Shown here: piece by piece, positions 1-6,232 of the stretch
How positions within the stretch are numbered: position 1 is the stretch's first letter
Layout of the letters: every line of letters starts with the position of its first letter
Assembly (NCBI GenBank): GCA_025458415.1
Contig: JALOSN010000003.1
Coordinates: 1-22,147 of the forward strand
Length of the DNA stretch: 22,147 nucleotides
Reading direction: 5' to 3'
From: Hydrogenophaga sp.
Lineage (GTDB): Bacteria > Pseudomonadota > Gammaproteobacteria > Burkholderiales > Burkholderiaceae_C
Notes under the pieces: generated by a model
Databases searched by the model: none
The model's input: the letters and a program-made list of their open reading frames with translations, nothing else
Told to the model about the DNA's origin: nothing
Made by a program: the position numbers and the translations under genes

Positions 1-558
1 TGGGTGCTGCAGGTGCTGGGGCGTTCCGACCTGGTGCCCGTTGTTGCATCGCCCGCAGCGCTGCCGGCCGCCGATTCCGCCGCCGTGTCGCGTGCTCTCG
101 GGTTCCCGGACCCTGAAGGTGCGATAGCCGCTGACGGAATGGCTGCGCCTGTTTCCTTGCGTTACATCTTGCTGGGTGTCGTGGCCGACCGTCAGCAGGG
201 GGGTGCAGCTCTGATTGCGATCGATGGAGAGCCACCGAGACCCTACCCCGTCGGTGCCCAGCTCGAAGGTGGTCTGGTGCTCCAGTCTGTCGATCGCAAA
301 GTTGCCAGGCTGGGACCGTCACGTGACGGTCCGAGTACGGTGGAACTGCAGGTACCTGACGAGTCCGACTTGCCGCCGGTCAACCGCCCGCCGGTGCAGT
401 CCTATACACCACCTCCCGCAACCCCGGTGTACACCCCGCCGCCGCAGCAGCCGTCCCCGCAAGGTGCTTCGCCTGATCTTGTGCCCTCGATGCCCACGCT
501 GCGTGGCGGCGACGGCACCACCGTCCTGCCCGCCGACGGCGGACCGCCGGGTTCCTGA
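1..558 (+). CDS. Type II secretion GspC-like protein, 3' part (5' end outside window)
   Basis: The frame is open at the left edge (first codon TGG), so the true start lies upstream and about 185 residues are visible. The stretch around visible residues 50-118 resembles the periplasmic homology region (HR) of GspC/PulC, the inner-membrane protein that links the secretion assembly platform to the outer-membrane secretin: it reads 'LLGVVADRQQGGAALIAIDG', followed by a 'VGAQLEGGLVLQSV' segment. The C-terminus is a proline-rich tail with PPP blocks and no PDZ domain, which fits the short GspC/GspN type of Burkholderiales. The membrane anchor expected near the N-terminus is not visible. The gene ends 11 bp from the convergent cobT gene, so no gspD follows here, although gspD often does. 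The family call is fairly secure; the exact subfamily is inference. Confidence 0.72.
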   Translation, partial: WVLQVLGRSDLVPVVASPAALPAADSAAVSRALGFPDPEGAIAADGMAAPVSLRYILLGVVADRQQGGAALIAIDGEPPRPYPVGAQLEGGLVLQSVDRKVARLGPSRDGPSTVELQVPDESDLPPVNRPPVQSYTPPPATPVYTPPPQQPSPQGASPDLVPSMPTLRGGDGTTVLPADGGPPGS

Positions 559-569
559 GCAGCGACAGC

Positions 570-1679
570 TCAGTCGGCTGGCATCTGACGGGCCAGCAAG
601 GCCTGCGCGGCCTGCAGCAGTGGCCAGGCCATCAGCGCCCCGGCTCCCTGACCCACGCGAAGCTCCATGTCCAGCAGAGGCTGGGCCTGCATGTGGATCA
701 GCAGCAACCGGTGGCCGGGCTCGGTCGAACGGTGGCCGAACACCATGTAGTCGGCCACGGCCGGGCACAGGCCCCGTGCCACCAGCGCCGCAGCGCCCGC
801 CACGAAGCCGTCGACCAATACGATCCGTCGTTCGCTGGCCGCCTGCAACATGGCCCCAGCCTGCATGGCAATCTCGAAACCCCCCATGGCAGCCAGAGCC
901 TCCAGCGGAGACACGGCCTTGCGGTGCCGCGCCGCGGCGGCCTGGAGTTTTTCCAGCCGGTGCTGCCGGCGAAGGCTGTCCAGTCCCCCGGCGTCCTGGT
1001 CACGACCACAGGCATCGGGCAACGGCACACCACACAGGCGCGACAGCAGCAGGGCTGCGCAGGCGGTGCTGCCGACCCCGATGTCGCCCAGCGCCACCAC
1101 CCGACCCGGCAGGTGGCGGACCACGTCCATGCCCGCCTGCAGCGCCGAGATGGCCTGCCGCAACGACATGGCGGGGCTGAGCACCATGTTGCGCGTTCCG
1201 TGGCCGATCTTGCGCGACAGGAGTGCAACGCTTTCCTCGGCATCGGCAGGGGGCAGCAACTGCTGGGCCAGGCCCGCGTCCACGACGGTCAGATCGAAGC
1301 CGTGCAACCGCGTCAGCGTGTTCAACGGTGCCTGGCCACGCAGCACCTCCTCCACCCGCAGGCGGCTGACATCCTGGGAAAAGGCCGATACACCCTCGTC
1401 CACGACGCCATGGTCGGCGGCGAACACCAGCACCTGCGGCCGGTCCAGCGCAAGTCCTTCGAAGGTGTCCGGATCCGTGCACTGGATTCGCACCAGCTGT
1501 TGCAGCAGGGTCTCTATGCGGCCCAGCGCGTGGCGCGGGTAAGTGGGCTCCGCCAGAAGGCCGGTGACCCGCTCGTCCAGGGCGGGCATGGCGGTGGGCG
1601 CGACCTCCGGCAGCGACAGCGCAGGGGCCTGTGTCGTCTGACGCGTATCGATCCGGGCACTGTCGGAGGGTGGGTTCAT
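570..1679 (-). CDS. cobT: CobT-like nicotinate-nucleotide phosphoribosyltransferase with altered active site
   Basis: A 369-residue protein of the CobT family. The family transfers phosphoribose from nicotinate mononucleotide to dimethylbenzimidazole for the lower ligand of cobalamin. Family landmarks are 'FAADHGVVDEGVSAF' (residues 87-100), 'LGDIGVGSTACAALLL' (197-212), 'AAMGGFEIAMQAGAML' (263-278), 'VLVDGFVAGAAAL' (287-299) and 'FGHRSTEPGH' (314-323). Three conserved spots differ from the family pattern as I know it. GEMGIGNT is GDIGVGST (D199 for the motif Glu). The glycine-rich G-x-G-T-G segment reads 'CGRDQDAGG'. The C-terminal LGEG motif with the catalytic Glu reads 'VGQGAG' (Q344). The usual C-terminal 'ATF' tail is also missing. 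ATG at 1679 lies 9 bp after the ilvA stop, so the two genes are probably co-transcribed. No other cobalamin gene is in the window. The family is certain; enzyme activity is not. Confidence 0.88.
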   Translation of the reverse strand: MNPPSDSARIDTRQTTQAPALSLPEVAPTAMPALDERVTGLLAEPTYPRHALGRIETLLQQLVRIQCTDPDTFEGLALDRPQVLVFAADHGVVDEGVSAFSQDVSRLRVEEVLRGQAPLNTLTRLHGFDLTVVDAGLAQQLLPPADAEESVALLSRKIGHGTRNMVLSPAMSLRQAISALQAGMDVVRHLPGRVVALGDIGVGSTACAALLLSRLCGVPLPDACGRDQDAGGLDSLRRQHRLEKLQAAAARHRKAVSPLEALAAMGGFEIAMQAGAMLQAASERRIVLVDGFVAGAAALVARGLCPAVADYMVFGHRSTEPGHRLLLIHMQAQPLLDMELRVGQGAGALMAWPLLQAAQALLARQMPAD

Positions 1680-1688
1680 GGGGTGATC

Positions 1689-3281
1689 TCAGCTCTGCAG
1701 GAACAGCCTGTAGACAGGGTTGGACGTTTCCTCGACATACGGGTAGCCCAGCGTCTCGAGGAAGCGGGCAAAGGCACGGTCATCCTTGGGCGGCACCTGC
1801 AGGCCGACCAGGATGCGGCCATAGTCGGCACCCTGGTTCCGGTAATGGAACAGGCTGATGTTCCACCCGGGCCGCATCAGGCTCAGGAATTTCAGCAACG
1901 CGCCTGGGCGCTCGGGGAAGACAAAGCGCAGCAGGCGTTCGTCCTGCGCCAGCGGCGAGTGACCACCGACCATGTGGCGGATGTGTTCCTTGGCCAGGTC
2001 GTCATGGGTCAGATCCAGCGTGTCGAAGCCGTGTTTGCCCAGCGTGGCCGCAATGCGGGTGGACTCGCCCTTGGCCGAGGTGGTCAGGCCCACGAACACG
2101 TGGGCCTTGCTGCCATCGTGGATGCGGTAATTGAACTCGGTGACGTTGCGCGCCGGCCCGGGCAGGTCGCCGATCAGTTCACAGAAGCGCCGGAAGCTGC
2201 CGCGTTCCTCCGGAATGGTGACCGCAAACAGGGCTTCGCGCTCCTCGCCCACCTCGGCGCGCTCGGCCACAAAGCGCAGCCGGTCGAAGTTCATGTTGGC
2301 GCCGCACAGAATGGCCGCGTACGTTTCGCCCCGGGTCTTGTTCAAAGCCACATACTGTTTCATGGCCGCCACCGCCATGGCGCCGGAAGGCTCCACAATG
2401 CTGCGCGTATCCACGAACACGTCCTTGATGGCGGCGCACACCGCATCGGTGTCGACCACGATGAATTCGTCCACCAGACCCCGGGCAATGCGGAAGGTCT
2501 CCTCGCCCACCAGCTTGACCGCCGTGCCATCGGCAAACAGCCCCACCTCACCCAGCGACACCCGCTCGCCGGCCTGCACCGACCGCAACATGGCGTCAGA
2601 ATCGCGGGTCTGCACACCGATCACCTTGATATCGGGTCGCAACGCCTTGATGTAGTTGGCCACCCCCGAGATCAGTCCGCCGCCACCAATGGCCACGAAC
2701 ACCGCGTCCAGGCGGTCCGAGCCCAGGCTCTGCAACTGGCGCAGCATTTCCATCGCGATCGTGCCCTGGCCGGCGATCACGTCCGGATCGTCGAACGGAT
2801 GGACGAAGGTCAGCCCCTGGGCCTTCTGCAGGGCCACGGCGTGACCATACGCATCCGAGTAGCTGTCGCCGTGCAGCACGACTTCGCCGCCGAGCGCTCG
2901 CACCGCATCGACCTTGACCTGGGGCGTCGTGGTGGGCATGACGATGACAGCGCGTGTGCCCAGTTTGTGGGCGCCCAGGGCCACCCCCTGGGCATGGTTG
3001 CCGGCCGAGGCGCAGATCACCCCTTTGGCCAGCTGCTCGGCCGACAGGTGGGCCATCTTGTTGTAGGCGCCCCGCAGCTTGAAGCTGAACACCGGCTGCT
3101 GGTCTTCCCGTTTGAGGAGCACCCGGTTGTGCAGCCGCCGGCTGAGGTTGCGGGCTGGCTCCAGCGGCGACTCCACAGCCACGTCGTACACCCGCGCCGT
3201 CAGGATTTTTCTCAGGTAGTCGGCCGGTGTCAGTTCGGTGGCGACAGAGTTGGGCGCGGTGGGGGTCTTTCGGTTCGGCAT
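1689..3281 (-). CDS. ilvA: Threonine ammonia-lyase, biosynthetic (threonine deaminase)
   Basis: A 530-residue PLP enzyme that deaminates threonine to 2-oxobutanoate, the first step of isoleucine synthesis, in the cytosol. The catalytic domain covers about residues 20-330: the PLP lysine is K68 in 'FSFKLRGAYNK', the substrate loop is 'SAGNHAQG' (92-99), and the phosphate-binding glycine loop is 'GGGGLISG' (199-206). Two ACT-like regulatory domains follow (about 335-530, 'AERAEVGEEREALFAV' and 'ERLLRFVFPERPGALLKFL'), as in the long isoleucine-inhibited form. I chose ATG at 3281 because the conserved region starts about 18 residues later and a GGA lies just upstream. The open frame extends to 3474, but that part runs through the leader terminator and promoter. 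The upstream sequence contains a promoter-like element and an intrinsic terminator, described separately. cobT follows 9 bp downstream. Confidence 0.96.
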   Translation of the reverse strand: MPNRKTPTAPNSVATELTPADYLRKILTARVYDVAVESPLEPARNLSRRLHNRVLLKREDQQPVFSFKLRGAYNKMAHLSAEQLAKGVICASAGNHAQGVALGAHKLGTRAVIVMPTTTPQVKVDAVRALGGEVVLHGDSYSDAYGHAVALQKAQGLTFVHPFDDPDVIAGQGTIAMEMLRQLQSLGSDRLDAVFVAIGGGGLISGVANYIKALRPDIKVIGVQTRDSDAMLRSVQAGERVSLGEVGLFADGTAVKLVGEETFRIARGLVDEFIVVDTDAVCAAIKDVFVDTRSIVEPSGAMAVAAMKQYVALNKTRGETYAAILCGANMNFDRLRFVAERAEVGEEREALFAVTIPEERGSFRRFCELIGDLPGPARNVTEFNYRIHDGSKAHVFVGLTTSAKGESTRIAATLGKHGFDTLDLTHDDLAKEHIRHMVGGHSPLAQDERLLRFVFPERPGALLKFLSLMRPGWNISLFHYRNQGADYGRILVGLQVPPKDDRAFARFLETLGYPYVEETSNPVYRLFLQS

Positions 3282-3360
3282 CTCGGTTTTTCCAGAGCCG
3301 CCATGACCGGTTGGGGCAGGCCGGCGGTTGCACCGCATCATATCGGTCTTGCCTGAACGC

Positions 3361-3395
3361 AAAAAAAGGCCCGGACGGCGGTGCCGGTCCGGGCC
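3361..3395 (-). terminator. Intrinsic terminator in the ilvA leader (possible attenuator)
   Basis: Stem arms 3368-3376 and 3387-3395 (GGCCCGGAC/GTCCGGGCC, 9 bp, perfect) enclose a 10-nt loop. On the minus strand the stem is followed directly by seven T residues (3367-3361). It lies about 80 bp upstream of the ilvA ATG and downstream of the promoter-like element at 3446-3473. No minus-strand gene ends here, so it would act on the ilvA transcript itself. I found no ATG-started leader peptide between the predicted start site and the hairpin. Confidence 0.75.
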
Positions 3396-3445
3396 TGAAT
3401 CCACCCGTGGAGGGCAGAGGAGACAACCTTCAATACAATGGCGCC

Positions 3446-3473
3446 AGTATAGCGTTGCCATGCTGCAATGCAA
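3446..3473 (-). promoter_or_regulatory. Candidate sigma70 promoter for ilvA-cobT
   Basis: On the minus strand, TTGCAT (3473-3468) and TATACT (3451-3446) are separated by 16 bp, matching TTGACA at 4 of 6 and TATAAT at 5 of 6 positions. Transcription would start near 3440 and reach the leader terminator after about 45 nt. GTTGC and GCAAC (3454-3458 and 3470-3474) form an inverted repeat over the spacer and -35 region, a possible operator. Confidence 0.55.
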
Positions 3474-3478
3474 CAAGC

Positions 3479-3502
3479 AATCAGGTCGTTGCGCTCCTGA
3501 TT
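3479..3502. promoter_or_regulatory. Inverted repeat in the ilvA/osmC divergent region
   Basis: AATCAGG (3479-3485) and CCTGATT (3496-3502) form a perfect 7-bp inverted repeat with a 10-bp spacer. It lies just upstream of the ilvA promoter candidate and about 50 bp before the OsmC-like gene, where an operator could act on either. The binding protein is unknown. Confidence 0.35.
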
Positions 3503-3552
3503 AGAGAGCTTGATCCAAGTCTGTCCACTTTTTCACACACCAGACACCCACC

Positions 3553-4002
3553 ATGGAATGCACCGTCACCTGGACCGGCGCCACCGGTACCCGCTCCGCC
3601 ATGGGCTTCGTGGCTGAAACCGGAAGTGGTCACATCCTGACCATGGACGGCGCGCCTGACGCCGCCAGGCCCGAAAACGGCGGCGCCAACCTGGCGCCCA
3701 GGCCAATGGAAACCGTGCTGGCCGGCACCGGCGGCTGCACGGCCTATGACGTGGTGCTCATCCTGCGTCGCGGCCGGCACGACGTGCGCGGCTGCAGTGT
3801 CAAGCTCACATCCGAGCGGGCCGAGGCCGATCCCAAGGTGTTCACCCGCATCCACATGCAGTTCACGGTCACGGGCAAGGGCATTCCCGCGGCCGCGGTT
3901 GAGCGCGCGATCGCCATGAGTCACGAAAAATACTGCTCGGCCAGCATCATGCTGGGCAAGACGGCCGAAATCACCACCGGCTTCGAGCTGATCGAAGCCT
4001 GA
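3553..4002 (+). CDS. OsmC family peroxidase-like protein
   Basis: A 149-residue protein of the OsmC/Ohr superfamily, cytosolic thiol proteins that in characterised members reduce organic hydroperoxides. The two family cysteines are present: C62 in 'GTGGCTAYDV' and C128 in 'SHEKYCSASIML'. The 'NLAPRPMETVLAGTGGCTAYD' region and the C-terminal 'KTAEITTGFELIEA' strand resemble the YhfA-like branch rather than classical Ohr, so substrate and activity are uncertain. ATG at 3553 is preceded by a C/A-rich sequence with no recognisable Shine-Dalgarno, but no better start exists. The gene is divergent from ilvA, with about 270 bp between start codons, and convergent with coq7. Confidence 0.88.
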   Translation: MECTVTWTGATGTRSAMGFVAETGSGHILTMDGAPDAARPENGGANLAPRPMETVLAGTGGCTAYDVVLILRRGRHDVRGCSVKLTSERAEADPKVFTRIHMQFTVTGKGIPAAAVERAIAMSHEKYCSASIMLGKTAEITTGFELIEA

Positions 4003-4010
4003 CTGCTCAT

Positions 4011-4040
4011 CCAGCGATTCCCGCGCAGGCGGGATCCACG
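4011..4040. repeat. REP-like palindrome between convergent osmC and coq7
   Basis: TCCCGC (4019-4024), loop GCAG and GCGGGA (4029-4034) sit in the context 'GATTCCCGCGCAGGCGGGAT'. This resembles the dispersed 'ATTCCCGC..GCGGGAAT' palindromes that are very frequent in many proteobacterial genomes. It lies in the 47-bp convergent gap, a typical site for such elements. There is one copy in the window, so repetition is inferred from resemblance only. Confidence 0.55.
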
Positions 4041-4049
4041 AAACAGGTT

Positions 4050-4688
4050 TCAGATCCGGTGTGCAACCGTGGTCATGACCTTGGCCGCCCCACGCATCAG
4101 CAGCTTCACCGGTGCTGGCAGCTCGGTGGCGCCCGCCCGCTCGGCGTCGCGTGCATGCCGGGCCTCATCGGTCTTCATCTGGGCGACGATGGCGCGTGAC
4201 GTCTGGTCCGCCGCCGGCAGCCGTTCCATGTGACCAGCCAGGTGGGCTTCCACCTGGCGTTCCGTTTCCACCACGAACCCCAGGCTGACGCCCGGTCCGA
4301 GCCGCCCGGCCAGGAGCCCCAGACCGAACGCGCCGGCGTACCACACCGGATTGAGCAGCGATGGCCGGGCGCCGAGTTCGCGCAGCCGTTCCGCTGTCCA
4401 GGCCAGGTGGTCGGTTTCTTCCTGCCCGGCCGCCTCCAGCTGGCGTGCCAGCGGTTCGTTCGGACGCCGTCCGCTGCGCGCGGCCAGCGCCTGTGCGGTG
4501 TACAGCGCCTGCGCGCAGACCTCGCCCACATGGTTGACGCGCATCAGTGCCCCAGAGAGCTGCTGTTCAGAAGCCTGCAAGTCTCTGACGTCGGAGGACT
4601 CGGGCACGGTCGGACAGGCCCGCGAAGCGCGCGGGGTTGCGAAAAGGGTACGCAGGGCCGAGTCGGCGGCCACCAGCAGGGCATCCAT
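4050..4688 (-). CDS. coq7: Coq7-type demethoxyubiquinone hydroxylase
   Basis: A 212-residue carboxylate-bridged di-iron monooxygenase that hydroxylates the demethoxyubiquinol ring late in ubiquinone synthesis, associated with the inner membrane. The ligand motifs are in order: E56 in 'VNHVGEVCAQALY', E91 and H94 in 'GQEETDHLAW', E141/E143 and H149 in 'VVETERQVEAHL', and E175 and H178 in 'KTDEARHARDA'. The hydrophobic 'WYAGAFGLGLLAGRLG' segment (116-131) is the usual membrane-contacting part. ATG at 4688 is preceded by a strong AAGGAGA ribosome site at good spacing. The longer open frame to 5099 carries no family sequence. Length matches Burkholderiales Coq7. It is convergent with the OsmC-like gene. 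Confidence 0.95.
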   Translation of the reverse strand: MDALLVAADSALRTLFATPRASRACPTVPESSDVRDLQASEQQLSGALMRVNHVGEVCAQALYTAQALAARSGRRPNEPLARQLEAAGQEETDHLAWTAERLRELGARPSLLNPVWYAGAFGLGLLAGRLGPGVSLGFVVETERQVEAHLAGHMERLPAADQTSRAIVAQMKTDEARHARDAERAGATELPAPVKLLMRGAAKVMTTVAHRI

Positions 4689-4995
4689 GTCTGATCTCCT
4701 TCGGAGGCGCGCGGTCGGGCGGATGGGCTGCTTCGACCGCTGGCCGTGATTGTGCCTGCCTGGGGGCGCACTCGCACGGCGAGGGTCTCGGTCGCACCGC
4801 AACCACGCTGAGGCACCGTCATGGTGCATACGGTCTGTGCGTCTGTTGTCCATGCACCACAAATCGCCCCCAGGATGGTCGAAAGCTTTGCATCTGTCAT
4901 CTCCATCTGGTGCAATAGCATCAACTTCCAACAACGGAGGTTGGCTCGGGGGCGACAGACCCGCGGCCCTTTTTTCAACCTTGGAGAAACTCTCA
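4689..4995. promoter_or_regulatory. Intergenic region between coq7 and porin 1, with repeated TGGTGCA motif
   Basis: This 307-bp divergent region holds no supported gene. TGGTGCA occurs three times: plus at 4822-4828, inverted at 4853-4859, plus at 4908-4914. The first two form an 8-bp inverted repeat (TGGTGCAT/ATGCACCA). A weak promoter candidate for porin 1 is TTGCAT (4888-4893), 17 bp, TGCAAT (4911-4916), with the third motif copy overlapping the -10. The porin ribosome site is GGAGA at about 4983-4987. Confidence 0.4.
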
Positions 4996-5931
4996 ATGAA
5001 AAAGACCCTGATTGCTCTGGCCGCCGTGGCTGCCACCGGCGTCGCCTTTGCCCAGTCTTCCGTGACCCTGTACGGCGTGGCCGATGCCGGTATCAACAAG
5101 GTGACCGATCAGTCCGCTTCCTTCAGCGGCAGCAGCACCATGAACAACGGCAACAGCCGTTGGGGCGTGCGTGGCACCGAGGACCTCGGTGGCGGCCTGA
5201 AAGCCGGCTTCAACTTCGAGCAAGGCATCAACATCGGCACCGGCGAACTGTCCGCCTCCAGCCCCGTTGGCGCCCCGTTCGGCCGCGCTGCCTGGATGAA
5301 CCTGTCCGGTGGTTTCGGTGAACTGCGTCTCGGCCGCACCCTGAACCCCTCGTTCTTCGCCGCCGCCGCCTGGGAACTGACCGGCACCGCCAACTACTCC
5401 GTCGTCGTCAGCCAGTTCGGCGGCGTGCTGGGTGGCATCCGCAACAGCAGCCAGTTCCAGTACACCACCCCCAACATGGGCGGCTTCACCGCCACCCTGG
5501 GCTACATCCTGAAGGCCAACAACGGTGGCAACGCCAAGGTCGACCTGAACGCCATCTACCGCAACGGCCCGCTGGCTGTGGCTCTGGGCTACAACAAGGC
5601 GCAGAACTCCGAGAAGAACATCCACGTCGGTGCCAACTACAACTTCGGCGCCTTCCGCGTGGCCGGTGCCATCATCGACCCCGCTGGTGACGCCCGCGGC
5701 TTCGCCATCGGCGGCACGGCCAACGCCGGCCCGGTCAGCCTGACCCTCGATATCGCCCGCGACACCGAGTTCAAGGACACCGACCTGCTGCTGGAAGCCA
5801 AGTACCCCCTGAGCAAGCGCACCTTCACGTACGCTGCTGTCCTGCGTGACGGCGGCAAGAAGGCCGGCGCTCTGGGCGCTGCTGGCGAAAACCGCACCGG
5901 CCTGGGCCTGGGCATCCGTCACAACTTCTGA
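4996..5931 (+). CDS. Gram-negative trimeric porin 1
   Basis: A 311-residue outer-membrane porin of the Burkholderiales/Neisseria general-porin type (16-stranded barrel, trimer) for diffusion of small hydrophilic solutes. The signal peptide is residues 1-20, with cleavage after 'VAFA' and mature 'QSSVTLYGVADAGI', the typical first strand. Other landmarks are 'SRWGVRGTEDLGGGLKAGFNFEQG', 'RAAWMNLSGGFGELRLGR' (the region leading into the constriction loop), and the C-terminal strand 'RTGLGLGIRHNF' ending in the terminal Phe that the BAM complex recognises. ATG at 4996 gives the signal peptide and has GGAGA upstream. It is followed by its own terminator and by a paralogue. Ion selectivity cannot be read from sequence alone. 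Confidence 0.96.
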   Translation: MKKTLIALAAVAATGVAFAQSSVTLYGVADAGINKVTDQSASFSGSSTMNNGNSRWGVRGTEDLGGGLKAGFNFEQGINIGTGELSASSPVGAPFGRAAWMNLSGGFGELRLGRTLNPSFFAAAAWELTGTANYSVVVSQFGGVLGGIRNSSQFQYTTPNMGGFTATLGYILKANNGGNAKVDLNAIYRNGPLAVALGYNKAQNSEKNIHVGANYNFGAFRVAGAIIDPAGDARGFAIGGTANAGPVSLTLDIARDTEFKDTDLLLEAKYPLSKRTFTYAAVLRDGGKKAGALGAAGENRTGLGLGIRHNF

Positions 5932-5974
5932 TCGTCGGCTGGCTTGACCAGCTGCTGATCCGAGCGTGACCAAG

Positions 5975-6006
5975 ACCCGCTGCAGCGATGCAGCGGGTTT
6001 TTCTTT
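5975..6006 (+). terminator. Intrinsic terminator of porin 1
   Basis: Perfect 10-bp stem ACCCGCTGCA (5975-5984) and TGCAGCGGGT (5989-5998), tetraloop GCGA, followed by a T-rich run (5998-6006). It lies 44 bp after the porin stop. Confidence 0.92.
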
Positions 6007-6120
6007 TGCCCGCGCCTGGATGGAATGTCGATGACGATTGGCGCAAAACTTGCTTGAAGACTGGTGGTTCGTTGGAAGGTGTTGGCGTTGTTTTTTTGCA
6101 TCTGTGGCTGTCCAAACCAA

Positions 6121-6173
6121 GGGTTCACCCGAACCCGGTACAAAAGACTCGCTAAACTGACTCATGGGTCAGT
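6121..6173. promoter_or_regulatory. Two palindromes upstream of porin 2 (candidate operators)
   Basis: GGGTTC-ACCC-GAACCC (6121-6136) and ACTGAC-N6-GTCAGT (6156-6173, 16 of 18 positions symmetric) lie 60-110 bp before the porin 2 ATG. A TAAACT hexamer (6153-6158) overlaps the second. No convincing -35 was found, so the promoter itself is not placed. The rest of the 5932-6232 gap holds only the porin 1 terminator. Confidence 0.35.
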
Positions 6174-6232
6174 GACCTATCCACCGGATGGCAACTGAAC
6201 AGTTTTCCTTCCCACTTCAACAAGGTGATTAC

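Noticed and set aside
693..3356. An 887-codon open frame on the plus strand opposite cobT and ilvA
   Set aside because: It is the mirror frame of two clear minus-strand genes in GC-rich DNA and its translation shows no known family features; it is rich in His, Gln and Arg as expected for a shadow.
3396..3440. A leader peptide in the ilvA 5' region
   Set aside because: No ATG or GTG with a ribosome site between the predicted start site and the hairpin; a TTG-started frame exists but has no support.
4822..4859. A full NtrC binding site
   Set aside because: Half-sites are present but in the reversed order and with a 24-bp gap between the hexamers rather than TGCACC-N5-GGTGCA.
4908..4922. Sigma54-like TGG..GC promoter before porin 1
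   Set aside because: The GG-N10-GC spacing fails (bases at the -12 position are TC).
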